Assembly (NCBI GenBank): GCA_000283575.1
Contig: AP012045.1
Span: forward strand, 1-60,586
From: Oscillibacter valericigenes Sjm18-20
GTDB lineage: Bacteria; Bacillota; Clostridia; Oscillospirales; Oscillospiraceae
Direction of reading: 5' to 3'
Length of the DNA: 60,586 nucleotides
A program made the position numbers and the translations under genes. The notes below the pieces were generated by a model. That model had not been told where the DNA came from. It was given only the letters and a program-made list of their open reading frames with translations, and searched no databases. Within the stretch, counting starts at the first letter, position 1; every line of letters begins with the position of its first letter. Below are positions 8,552 through 16,148 of this stretch, piece by piece.

Positions 8552-8832
8552 CCTACTTTGAGGAGAAAAATGCCAAGGATACCGAAAAATTGCATTACGG
8601 CAGAGTTTCAGAAGCTATTAAAACAGGGGTCAAAGACGGTAAAAACAGCTATGAGTTTGAAAGCTGGCCTGCGCGTTTCGTAGGTAAGGCAAGAGAAAAG
8701 TCTTTGGCTCTTGCCGACAAGACCAGCGTTAAACTGACGGAGTGGAGCGCCCGTTGCCCTTATGACAAGGGAGAAAAGAAAAACCGCCCGTACATTATGG
8801 TTATGGATTTTGAGGTTGCAGAAAAGAAGTGA
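8524..8832 (+). CDS. SSB-like OB-fold protein, 102 aa
   Basis: The core reads W-x-ARFVGKA...SVKLTEW...VMDFEV, a pattern that parallels the larger SSB-like protein at 49519 (WEGRFVGNA...IDITQGWV...VIITDFVL). I infer an OB-fold single-strand DNA binder. AAAGGAAGG lies upstream of the ATG. It closes the operon begun at 7160 and is followed by a terminator. It is shorter than host SSB and lacks an acidic C-terminal tip. Confidence 0.55.
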   Translation: MYAKNDNYVTYFEEKNAKDTEKLHYGRVSEAIKTGVKDGKNSYEFESWPARFVGKAREKSLALADKTSVKLTEWSARCPYDKGEKKNRPYIMVMDFEVAEKK

Positions 8833-8835
8833 AAT

Positions 8836-8868
8836 AAAGGGCGGACGGCGGAAGCTGCCCGCCCTTTA
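8836..8868 (+). terminator. Intrinsic terminator
   Basis: AAAGGGCGG pairs with CCGCCCTTT around an inner stem-loop. It separates the 7160-8832 operon from the next promoter. Confidence 0.75.
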
Positions 8869-8893
8869 GTAACGGCTAAATACATAATAACAC

Positions 8894-8922
8894 TTGACAA
8901 CGTATGTACACAATGCTATAAT
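8894..8922 (+). promoter_or_regulatory. TATGTACA-family promoter 5
   Basis: TTGACA-N17-TATAAT; the bases just upstream (CATAATAACAC) match the end of the long repeats, as though copied from one. Confidence 0.92.
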
Positions 8923-8971
8923 AATAACTATAAAGAGTAAAAGCCTAGTAAAAACGAGCGAGGTCGCAAAC

Positions 8972-9901
8972 ATGAGTTTTCTTGATAATATTAAGGCCAT
9001 CCCTATTACTGACTATGCTTCCCGCTGCGGATATACTCTTGTAAGAGAGGGAACCCGTTATTACAGCTTGCGGGAGCATGATAGCGTCATGATTGACATA
9101 CAAAAAAACTGCTTTTGGCGCAATAGCGTTTTCCAACGTGGACAACATGGCAGCGCTGGAAGTATTATTGATTTTGTTATGGAGTTTAGCGGTTGTGATC
9201 GCAACAAGGCGTTGCGTGAACTAGCTTTAATGTATGGAATAGAGGGTGAAAAGGCTGCGAGAGTCGAATACAAAACACCCGTCGCAAAAAAAGCGGAAAT
9301 GCCCAAAAGAGAAGCTGGCGATTTAGATTTGCCGCCACGGGCTAACAACGACAGAGCGGCCTTTCATTACCTGTACCGGGTACGTATGCTTGACCTGTCT
9401 GTGATTAGGTACTTTCATGCAAAGGGAATGTTTTATCAAGACAAAGAACATACCAATTGCGTTTTTTTGGCAAATAAGTTTGCCTGCGTGAGAAGCACGG
9501 GCGGCGAACGATTTGCAATCGACGTTCCGGGGTGCGATTACAATGAGTGCTTTTTCTTTCGCCCAACCGTGGCGGCGAAAACTCTTATTGTCGCGGAAAG
9601 CGTGATTGATATAATGTCAATTATGACACAGTTTGTCCGTGAGAAAAAACGATACACGGATTACTGTTACCTTGCACTTGCCGGAACAAACAAACTTTTT
9701 TCTCTTTTTTATCATCTTCAAAACGAAAAAGGCATAGACGCGGTTCTTCTTGCTTTTGACAACGACAACGCAGGGCGGACGGCGACAGAAGCAGCAAAAG
9801 AAGAACTGATTGAAAAAGGCTATAACGGACGTTTTTCTTGCTTCAATGCGCCAAGCGGCAAAGACTGGAACGATTATATAAAATTAACATCCTCACGGTG
9901 A
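8972..9901 (+). CDS. DUF3991/TOPRIM primase-like protein
   Basis: A 309-residue protein. The N-terminus (about 1-85) looks like a CHC2 primase domain without the zinc cysteines. A DUF3991-like middle (HYLYRVRMLDLSVIRYF) follows, then a TOPRIM domain with LIVAESVID (catalytic Glu) and VLLAFDNDNAGR (acidic DxD) in the last 110 residues. Proteins of this type sit on many Firmicutes conjugative elements and are assumed to prime or process DNA during transfer. Start at 8972 has GCGAGG upstream. The stop codon lies inside an operator. Confidence 0.8.
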   Translation: MSFLDNIKAIPITDYASRCGYTLVREGTRYYSLREHDSVMIDIQKNCFWRNSVFQRGQHGSAGSIIDFVMEFSGCDRNKALRELALMYGIEGEKAARVEYKTPVAKKAEMPKREAGDLDLPPRANNDRAAFHYLYRVRMLDLSVIRYFHAKGMFYQDKEHTNCVFLANKFACVRSTGGERFAIDVPGCDYNECFFFRPTVAAKTLIVAESVIDIMSIMTQFVREKKRYTDYCYLALAGTNKLFSLFYHLQNEKGIDAVLLAFDNDNAGRTATEAAKEELIEKGYNGRFSCFNAPSGKDWNDYIKLTSSR

Positions 9902-9902
9902 G
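9892..9902. promoter_or_regulatory. CTCAC-S-GTGAG operator, site 6
   Basis: CTCACGGTGAG overlapping the TGA stop of the TOPRIM gene. Confidence 0.85.
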
Positions 9903-9920
9903 GACGAAAGGAAAGCAAAC

Positions 9921-10298
9921 ATGACTGCTATTGATATTATTGAATCTTGCGGATACACCGTGATTGATTCAATCAAGTCCTATTCTCCAATGAATGACGA
10001 CATTGCAAAACTACTAATAGTAGTAACCACCCTTTCTGGGGTCCTGCTTTTTATTATGCTTTTTGCTTTGTATCAAGAGTATAGAAATTCTTTCGTAAAA
10101 ATGTCCTCTATAGTATTAACTGTTGTCCTTTTTGTCGTTGCGATTGTACCAATGGGTGTTTGGTCGGTTAATGCAAAGGAAGAAACGCAATATAAAATTA
10201 CGGAGACGAAAAACCCAAACCCTTCAAAACTGCTTGAACACTTTGAAATTGTCAACAGTAAGAGCAATAACATCTATACTGTAGTGAGAGAAAAATAA
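9921..10298 (+). CDS. Membrane protein, 125 aa
   Basis: Two transmembrane spans near residues 28-50 and 60-82, then a soluble C-terminal tail of about 40 residues. GAAAGGAAAG precedes the ATG. Family not recognised. It may be cotranscribed with the genes to 11816. Confidence 0.65.
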   Translation: MTAIDIIESCGYTVIDSIKSYSPMNDDIAKLLIVVTTLSGVLLFIMLFALYQEYRNSFVKMSSIVLTVVLFVVAIVPMGVWSVNAKEETQYKITETKNPNPSKLLEHFEIVNSKSNNIYTVVREK

Positions 10299-10341
10299 GC
10301 TTTGATTTAGAGGACGAATGAGATAAAAAGGTGAATGTAAA

Positions 10342-11031
10342 ATGAATACATGGCAGGAAAGTTGCGTCCACTTTAAAGATGATAGAGTTATAGTAAAATT
10401 GCGCGAGGTGAACGGCGACTTCAAAAAAAGCATCGTTATTCCTACGGCTTATTATCCTGTTGACGGGCATTACGAAGTTTTCACAGAGCAAAACACAAAG
10501 CAAATAAAAAGTGCTGACATTCTGAAAGTGATTGACAGCGTTCCGTATAAAATAGGCTTCTGCTATGAAAACACGCGGCGCATTGTGGAAGCTGTCTCAA
10601 AAATCGGAAAGCAAGCTGTCCCTTATGTTGGTTGGCTTTTTACAAACGACAATCAGTTTCCTGTGCATCATTGCTGGGCGGTTCTGGATGGCTGCTCTGT
10701 AATTGATTTAGCGGACGATTTTTCTGCAATGCTGTCTGGAAGCAATGGAGAGAATTTCAAGAAAGTGAGAGGTGATGATTTAAGAGAATTGATTGCTGAC
10801 TTTACGGTAGCTGCACGAAAGAAACCTAATAGCGTTCGGTGCTACCCTATCGGAACGCCGACCTCATTTCTCCTTTATGTGGGTTCGCCCTGTACCCCGG
10901 AGAAAGGGAGAACCATTTATAATGACCTTATAAAGACTTATCCAGACCATGAGTGTCAGAGAAATTGCGGCAGTTCCGGCTTAAACGCGACGCAACGTAT
11001 TCTTGCCCGACGTGGCCTTATGAAGTTATAA
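10342..11031 (+). CDS. Hypothetical protein with Cys-His-Asp pattern, 229 aa
   Basis: Not assigned to a family. It shows an ordered C...H...D arrangement, GFCYENTRR (about residue 74), VHHCWAV (about 112-118) and VIDLAD (about 125-130), reminiscent of papain-fold transglutaminase or cysteine-peptidase cores. A second Cys cluster near the end reads HECQRNCGSSG. No signal peptide or membrane span, so it would act in the cytosol. Catalytic function is a hypothesis. Confidence 0.6.
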   Translation: MNTWQESCVHFKDDRVIVKLREVNGDFKKSIVIPTAYYPVDGHYEVFTEQNTKQIKSADILKVIDSVPYKIGFCYENTRRIVEAVSKIGKQAVPYVGWLFTNDNQFPVHHCWAVLDGCSVIDLADDFSAMLSGSNGENFKKVRGDDLRELIADFTVAARKKPNSVRCYPIGTPTSFLLYVGSPCTPEKGRTIYNDLIKTYPDHECQRNCGSSGLNATQRILARRGLMKL

Positions 11032-11035
11032 CATT

Positions 11036-11046
11036 CTCACCGTGAG
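11036..11046. promoter_or_regulatory. CTCAC-S-GTGAG operator, site 7
   Basis: Exact CTCACCGTGAG between genes; one of two copies whose 5' flank is TT rather than TA or TC. Confidence 0.82.
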
Positions 11047-11090
11047 GAAGCTGCTTTAAGAGCGACAAAATTTTAAGGAGTGGACATAGA

Positions 11091-11540
11091 ATGACGAAGA
11101 AAAATGAAAAGGATAAAATTTCCGTTGGGGAAGTGCTGGGCGAAATACTATTACCTGTCTGCGGCCTTGCTTTAATTGGAGCGCTTGTTTGGATTGCGGT
11201 GGGTTTTTTTAATGATCTAAGCAAAGCGTCGAAAGAAACGACCGAACAGACAATTACAATTAAAAGCATTTCTTATCAAACAGAAACGTCTGGGAGTTTT
11301 GCACTGGGCTTTGGAAGCATTGATAATGCGGAATACTATGTATGCTATGAAGTCCTTGAAGACGGTGGAGTGAAATTGCTAAAGCTGGATGCAAGCAAAA
11401 CGACAATTTATGAAACGCTGGAAAAGGACGAATCGGCGTATGTGAATATGGAAGTTAATAAGCTGGGAGAAACAAAAAATATAAACCTCTATGTGCCGAA
11501 GGACACTATTCAAACTCAATACGATTTGACTGTCAAATAA
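11091..11540 (+). CDS. Single-span membrane protein, 149 aa
   Basis: Charged N-terminus, one membrane span at about residues 19-41, then a 105-residue domain probably outside the cell, with a strand-rich look. AAGGAG lies upstream. Unknown family. Confidence 0.62.
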   Translation: MTKKNEKDKISVGEVLGEILLPVCGLALIGALVWIAVGFFNDLSKASKETTEQTITIKSISYQTETSGSFALGFGSIDNAEYYVCYEVLEDGGVKLLKLDASKTTIYETLEKDESAYVNMEVNKLGETKNINLYVPKDTIQTQYDLTVK

Positions 11541-11555
11541 GAAGGGGGATTAAAA

Positions 11556-11816
11556 ATGCAAAAAACAATGAAAATAGACGGCTACGAGGTAAAACAGATC
11601 CAATTGCCAGAACCTAATGATACAGACCCACATCCGCGCCTGATGTTCAATGGCTGGGGCATTCATGCGGGCGCTGGCTTTATGGCGTGGTTGCCCGGCG
11701 GTTGGCAAGAAATCACGCTTGAAGCAAGCTGGGAGCGAGAGGGAGCGGGCTGCTGGTATATCAGTACGCCGGGACTACACAATATCTGCCCTGTTGGGCT
11801 TTTTTGCAGGATATAG
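11556..11816 (+). CDS. Small hypothetical protein, 86 aa
   Basis: Tryptophan- and glycine-rich small protein (GWGIHAGAGFMAWLPGGW). GAAGGGGG precedes the ATG. It lies directly before a frameshifted Lar-like gene. Family not recognised. Confidence 0.6.
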   Translation: MQKTMKIDGYEVKQIQLPEPNDTDPHPRLMFNGWGIHAGAGFMAWLPGGWQEITLEASWEREGAGCWYISTPGLHNICPVGLFCRI

Positions 11817-11845
11817 AATTTGCACATGAAAGAGGGGGCTTTAAA

Positions 11846-12054
11846 ATGAACATGGAAGTAGCTTCCAATGAAAAGCACACGAAAATCCCATCGCCTTGCC
11901 CTGTGTGCGGGGGCAAATTGAGATTGTCCACGTAGGGGGCGGATGGTTTTGGCGGCATAAAGATCGTATTTTTGAGAGCGCGTGTGATATTACTCATAAT
12001 CGCAAATATGTATCCGAAGACGAAGCCCTCGCTGCATGGAATCATCGCATCTAA
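11846..12054 (+). pseudogene. Lar-like restriction-alleviation protein, frameshifted
   Basis: The first frame starts with ATG at 11846 after GAGGGGG and gives a PCPVCGGK zinc knuckle, then stops at 11933-11935. The next frame continues without a stop as IVHVGGGWFW...CDITH...EDEALAAWNHRI and ends at 12054. The joined product matches the Lar layout: CPxCGG, a later Cys, and a C-terminal EA-x-x-x-WN motif. One base appears to be missing at about 11920-11927. Lar proteins modulate type I restriction in E. coli phage systems. Either a pseudogene or a sequencing error. Confidence 0.72.
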
Positions 12055-12072
12055 TTGAAAGGGGTACACAGA

Positions 12073-12411
12073 ATGAATAGAAGAAAGTTAAAAAAGAAAC
12101 TACTGAAATGTCTTCCTGCGTTTGGAGATGAAGCGAATCTTTTGCTTATGACAGAGGAAGAACGGAATCAAGCATTGCGCGAGCGAAATTTATACGAGAA
12201 AAAATATGGGTATAGAAAAACCTACAGAAGATTAAAGAAAGAAAGGTTTTTGCCATATTACTTTTCAATTCCAAAATCTCCTGATCGTACTCGGTTTGTT
12301 AGGGAACTACTGAGTAGAGTGAGAAAATCATCGACAAATATTATTGTAACACAAAGCTTATCTGAAATAGGGCCAAATCCAACAGATACGGGCTATAACT
12401 TTCGTGATTAA
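12073..12411 (+). CDS. Basic hypothetical protein, 112 aa
   Basis: Strongly basic, Arg/Lys/Tyr-rich protein (MNRRKLKKKLLK; YRKTYRRLKKERF). ATG at 12073 chosen over an upstream TTG since AAGGGG is well placed. It could bind nucleic acid, but no domain is recognised. It is followed by a 220-bp gap. Confidence 0.58.
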   Translation: MNRRKLKKKLLKCLPAFGDEANLLLMTEEERNQALRERNLYEKKYGYRKTYRRLKKERFLPYYFSIPKSPDRTRFVRELLSRVRKSSTNIIVTQSLSEIGPNPTDTGYNFRD

Positions 12412-12498
12412 AATTGCGCACCCTTAAAAATGATAGATAACCATTTGCGGACAAGGAAACAGAAAACTTACTTTTCCATGTTGTCTTATACAATTTTA

Positions 12499-12532
12499 GG
12501 TAGTATGAAAAAGTATACTTTTTCATACTACC
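12499..12532. repeat. 34-bp perfect palindrome
   Basis: The left half GGTAGTATGAAAAAGTA is followed with no spacer by its exact complement. It sits in the AT-rich gap 12412-12633 between the basic protein and the resolvase gene. It may be a bidirectional terminator or, more interestingly, a binding or crossover site for the resolvase. I see no other feature in that gap. Confidence 0.9.
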
Positions 12533-12633
12533 CATTTCTTTTTCCCTTTATGAGTGGTAAAATGTATTAGATTTATATTATACAACTTGCATTATATTCC
12601 ACGTACATTTTGCAATTGGTGGGAGAGATTGCT

Positions 12634-13275
12634 TTGGGCAGATACTACGGTTACAATCGTGTAAGCACAAAAGACCAACATCTTGATAGAGGGACGGAAG
12701 CAATTAAAAAGTTCTGCCAAGAGAACAGCCTGCCGCTTACAAAGATTTTCGAGGACAAGCAGACAGGCCGGACTTTTGACCGTCCAAGATATATTGTAAT
12801 GAAAGAAGATGTATTGCAGCCGGGAGATACATTGATTATTCCTGAATATGACAGGCTCGGGAGAGCTGATGAAACTAGAAACGAATTAGAATATTTTAAA
12901 GTCAATAATGTCCGAGTTATTTTTCTGGATATACCAACTACTCAAACGGATTTCTCCTGTATGTCAGATGAAATGAGTAAAGCTATTCTTTTCTACATCA
13001 ATGATATTCTCATATCGTTTTTTGACCTGATGGCAAGAACGGAATTGCAAAGAAAGAAGAAAAGGCAACGCGAGGGGATTGAAGCAAAAAAGCAACGCGG
13101 AGAATGGAAGGATTACGGTAGGCCAAGAATTATGAGCGCAGATGAATTTTCAAAACGCTATATACGAGTTTTAAGGGGTGAGATAGGAAGCCTTGCACTT
13201 ATGCGGGAACTTTCATTAAACAGAGATACCTATTTTCGCTATGTGAGAGAATATAAACGGACTCATTGCAATTAA
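12634..13275 (+). CDS. Serine recombinase (resolvase/invertase family)
   Basis: A 213-residue small serine recombinase. The catalytic Ser is S11 in YGYNRVSTKDQ, and PEYDRLGR supplies the conserved Arg pair. The long E-helix region follows, and a C-terminal helix-turn-helix is likely in the last 45 residues. Start chosen as TTG at 12634, with GGGAGAG 6 nt upstream. Expected role: resolving plasmid multimers or cointegrates. An adjacent 34-bp palindrome may be part of its site. Confidence 0.88.
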   Translation: MGRYYGYNRVSTKDQHLDRGTEAIKKFCQENSLPLTKIFEDKQTGRTFDRPRYIVMKEDVLQPGDTLIIPEYDRLGRADETRNELEYFKVNNVRVIFLDIPTTQTDFSCMSDEMSKAILFYINDILISFFDLMARTELQRKKKRQREGIEAKKQRGEWKDYGRPRIMSADEFSKRYIRVLRGEIGSLALMRELSLNRDTYFRYVREYKRTHCN

Positions 13276-13332
13276 GAACTCTTATCATTCACAGAACAAT
13301 TCAACCACCACGAGCGACTGTCCCGGCACGTA

Positions 13333-13343
13333 CTCACCGTGAG
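13333..13343. promoter_or_regulatory. CTCAC-S-GTGAG operator, site 8
   Basis: Exact CTCACCGTGAG between the resolvase and the 77-aa gene. Confidence 0.85.
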
Positions 13344-13374
13344 GAAAAAGTTTCTAGGAGAAAAGAAAAAGATT

Positions 13375-13608
13375 ATGAACAAAGAAAAGGCCGGATATAC
13401 TGTGCAAGAACTCATAAGTGAGTTAGAAAAAATAGAAGATAAAAACCGCGAAGTCTATATTAGGGGAAGCGATTTCTTCTTTAATCCTGTAAATGCGGTT
13501 TGCGATATTTCCGATAACTTAATAGGACTTAGTTCGGGGAATGTCGAAGTTCCAATCGAAGAAGCGCTTGAATCATTATATAGTCACGGAATATTAGCGA
13601 AAGAATAA
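13375..13608 (+). CDS. Small hypothetical protein, 77 aa
   Basis: Acidic protein beginning MNKEKAGYTVQELISELEKIEDKN in a helical N-terminal half. TAGGAG is 13 nt upstream, rather far, so start confidence is moderate; a GTG at 13339 inside the operator is the alternative. Family unknown. Confidence 0.55.
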   Translation: MNKEKAGYTVQELISELEKIEDKNREVYIRGSDFFFNPVNAVCDISDNLIGLSSGNVEVPIEEALESLYSHGILAKE

Positions 13609-14140
13609 TATAAGCCTTGCCGAAAGCGCCCCAGCAACCGCTGGGGCGCTTCTGCGCGTATGCGAGGGTAAATTCACCTGCGGGGCTAGGAACGCCTTAC
13701 AGAGCCGCTAACGCGGCTTTACGGCGGCACAGCCGCCCGGAGATTTTCTTCTTGCCGCTTGAAGCCCCCCGGTTGGAAGCTGCGTCCTGCTTCTTGCTGC
13801 CCTGAACGGGCAGAGAGAACGAAGCGGGGGAAGCGGTAATAACGGCGCGGAGCGCCGAGCCTACGGAAAGCCTGTCAGCCTGTCAAGCGTCTTTCGCGGC
13901 ATAACCGCCTACGGCTTTTATTCCACGGAACGCTTGACCGTCAGACCTCATGCGGCGCTTCCGGCTACGCCGAAACCGAAGCTGATTGATAAATCAATCG
14001 GGCATCGGTATTCGTCTTGCCATTGTACCGCATGAGCCGTCTTTCTCCGGCAGGAGCAACAGGGGCTACGCGCCCCTGTACGACCCGCGACCTCATCAAA
14101 GCTGATTGAACCGCCACGGGCGGGGCAGTCCCGGCCTGTC

Positions 14141-14151
14141 CTCACCGTGAG
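14141..14151. promoter_or_regulatory. CTCAC-S-GTGAG operator, site 9
   Basis: Exact CTCACCGTGAG within repeat copy C. Confidence 0.85.
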
Positions 14152-14181
14152 TAAATAAACTGCCTGACAACATAATAACAC

Positions 14182-14210
14182 TTGACAACATATGTACAAA
14201 GTGCTATAAT
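14182..14210 (+). promoter_or_regulatory. TATGTACA-family promoter 6
   Basis: TTGACA-N17-TATAAT ending repeat copy C; it drives the DUF3560 gene. Confidence 0.92.
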
Positions 14211-14260
14211 GAAGAATGTAAAGAGAACCAAGTTATACGTTTTGAAAGGCGGTTTTTATT

Positions 14261-15505
14261 ATGGCAATCACAGAAGTAAGACCTTTTATTTTCAATCTTG
14301 AAACAACGAAGATTGAACTCCATTTCTCAAAAGAGGAATATAATAAGTTTTCTGCTGATGAAAAGAAGCGGCTGCATAGCGGTTTCTTGTTCAGCGGAAA
14401 AAGCAAGTGCTGGGTCAGCCGCGCGAAAGAACCAAACCTTTACCGCGCGAAAGAAATTGCAAAGACTCTGGGCTTTATTGAAGAACAGCGAGAGGGAGAG
14501 CGTCTTTCTTATGCGGAACAGTTAGCGCAAAGGACGGAAAGAGCGGAGAACCGGGCAGACTGCTTTGAAACCTACGCAAGCAATGCGGAAAACCGGGCAG
14601 AAGCGCTTCAAAAGCCACTCAACGACAGGCACGGAGATATTGCGTTTTTCACGCAGCCTATTATCCCTGGGCATTCTGGAAGTCAGAGTTTTGCAAGGTA
14701 TCGTGAAAAGCTGTTCGCTCGTTATGAGCGTGGATTTGAGGAATACCGCAAGAGCGATTATTTTAAATCCCGTGCAGAGACGGCGCGTATTACCGCGAGT
14801 ATGGAAAAGCTGAATGATAAGGGGTATCTTGACCGCAGAATTAAGGAGTGCCGCAAGGAAATCCGCAGCAGAGAAAAAAACATCTTGCAGTACGAGAAGT
14901 ACCTTGCTAGACTGGAAAACGGAGAAGAAGTAAGACTGTGGAACGGTAATCCTGTTACTGAACAGGTAGTTATTGACTGGCTCAACCGCGAGTTGGAGTT
15001 GACAGAGGTTGCGCAGGATAAAGAAGGGTATTTGCTCAATCAGCTTGACATGCTGGGCGGCGTTGAATTTAATTCGGGTAACGTCGGCGTTGGTTGTGTT
15101 GTGTCTTTAAAACGCTTTGGTGAAGTCGAGGTTATTGGCAAAGGAAAACAAAATATTACGTATGTTATTTTGACGGGCGGGGCAAAAGGGCTTTCTGGCA
15201 AGGCGGCATACGCTGAAATTCAAAGCATCGTTCGTGCAGAAGCGGAAAGAGAAGTCCATCCGTTTAAAAAGGGAGATACATTTACTGCGTCTATTCGTAC
15301 TTACGCAAAAGACTTTTCCTGCACCAAATCCCAAAAAGTCTTTGAAATCATAAAGATTTCGGAAACAACAATTCAGCTGACCGCACAAGGGGAAACAGGA
15401 AAAACAATTACCCGCAAGCCCCGTAAGACCTATGATGGGAGTTGGGCGTTCTCCATCAATCAAGATTCTGGAAACACGTTTTACAAACGCGCTGAATGTG
15501 AATAG
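14261..15505 (+). CDS. DUF3560 domain protein, 414 aa
   Basis: The N-terminal 75 residues form a small domain (IELHFSKEEYNKF...SGKSKCWVSR). Residues about 85-175 match DUF3560: repeated helix RAENRADCFETYASNAENRAEAL, then QPIIPGHSGS and an Arg-rich helix. A coiled stretch and a C-terminal strand-rich domain follow. DUF3560 proteins are common on plasmids and conjugative elements; their role is unknown. Monocistronic, in the same leader context as the genes at 2280 and 51972. Confidence 0.75.
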   Translation: MAITEVRPFIFNLETTKIELHFSKEEYNKFSADEKKRLHSGFLFSGKSKCWVSRAKEPNLYRAKEIAKTLGFIEEQREGERLSYAEQLAQRTERAENRADCFETYASNAENRAEALQKPLNDRHGDIAFFTQPIIPGHSGSQSFARYREKLFARYERGFEEYRKSDYFKSRAETARITASMEKLNDKGYLDRRIKECRKEIRSREKNILQYEKYLARLENGEEVRLWNGNPVTEQVVIDWLNRELELTEVAQDKEGYLLNQLDMLGGVEFNSGNVGVGCVVSLKRFGEVEVIGKGKQNITYVILTGGAKGLSGKAAYAEIQSIVRAEAEREVHPFKKGDTFTASIRTYAKDFSCTKSQKVFEIIKISETTIQLTAQGETGKTITRKPRKTYDGSWAFSINQDSGNTFYKRAECE

Positions 15506-15534
15506 TAACGGCAGCGACACCTTTAACATAATTC

Positions 15535-15563
15535 TTGACAACATATGTACAATATGCTATAAT
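15535..15563 (+). promoter_or_regulatory. TATGTACA-family promoter 7
   Basis: TTGACA-N17-TATAAT. Transcription should start near 15570, giving a leader that meets a terminator before any long gene. Confidence 0.9.
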
Positions 15564-15569
15564 GTAGCT

Positions 15570-15710
15570 ATGAAAAGGCGGCGGTTTTCAGCAATCGAAA
15601 CAAACGGTTTTATTGGTTGCTTTGGCTGAAAAATACTCCGTTGATAACTGGGCTATAAAAAATAATGCTTTGTAGTCCGGGCAATTTTTAAGTTGTTCGG
15701 ACTACTTTTT
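15570..15710 (+). ncRNA. Short leader or small RNA ending at a terminator
   Basis: About 140 nt between the promoter and a hairpin (GTAGTCCG with CGGACTAC, 15672-15705) followed by five T. Inside, TTTTCAGC near 15585 can pair with GCTGAAAA near 15625. The likely first base starts an ATG of a 19-codon frame (15570-15629) with no ribosome site. It is either a stand-alone small RNA or an attenuator for the membrane protein and signal peptidase downstream. Confidence 0.6.
15672..15710 (+). terminator. Intrinsic terminator before the 140-aa membrane gene
   Basis: An 8-bp stem extended by G-T pairs, with a T tract. It is only 16 bp before the next start codon, which favours attenuation. Confidence 0.75.
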
Positions 15711-15725
15711 AGAAAGGACAACAAT

Positions 15726-16148
15726 ATGACTTTACTTTCTGCTGCTTTGGGCGGCGCTGTTCTGATCTATACCGCTGTGTATGCTATTTGCTCAACACTT
15801 CCAATTTTACGATACAACAAGAGCCTTATGGCGGGTAATATTCGGACTGTTTCCGGCGTTGTTGCTGCAAAGATAAACGAAGAAAACAAAGCAATAAGGG
15901 GAAAGCTTATAAATGTTTCTTATCCAGTGTACAGCTTCATGATTGGCGAGGAAAAACAAAGCTATCAAAGTCCTGTGAAATACTGTAATGTTTCGGTGGG
16001 GGATAAGGCTTTAATTTCATATGACGAAAGGACAAAAGAAGCATGGGTAAGAGACGGTATTCCGTTGATGATAAAGCAAATAGTTGTAAGAGTTCTCGTG
16101 ATAACTGCTATTCTTGCGGTGCTGGTTCTGGAAGAAATAATTCTGTAA
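15726..16148 (+). CDS. DUF3592-like membrane protein, 140 aa
   Basis: Membrane spans at about residues 5-27 and 115-138 enclose an exposed domain with VSGVV...YPVYSFMIGEEKQSYQSP...VGDKALISYD, the pattern of DUF3592-type proteins. AGAAAGGA precedes the ATG at 15726. Its last 105 nt overlap the signal peptidase frame, so the two are made together. Precise role unknown. Confidence 0.68.
   Translation: MTLLSAALGGAVLIYTAVYAICSTLPILRYNKSLMAGNIRTVSGVVAAKINEENKAIRGKLINVSYPVYSFMIGEEKQSYQSPVKYCNVSVGDKALISYDERTKEAWVRDGIPLMIKQIVVRVLVITAILAVLVLEEIIL

Larger units (their letters stand above)
13624..14260. repeat. Long noncoding repeat, copy C (full length)
   Basis: A 637-bp unit from terminal hairpin to the start codon at 14261, colinear with copy D. 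Private differences include CAGCCGCCC near 13732 (CAGCCGCAC elsewhere) and ACATATGTACA in the promoter (ACGTATGTACA in A, B and D). Confidence 0.93.

Noticed and set aside
12341..12535. Minus-strand gene over the 34-bp palindrome
   Set aside because: No start context, and its codons derive from the palindrome and neighbouring gene.
13617..13805. 62-codon plus-strand frame reading PLGRFCAYARVNSPAG in the repeats
   Set aside because: It lies in the hairpin-rich repeat without a start context and is truncated differently in each copy.
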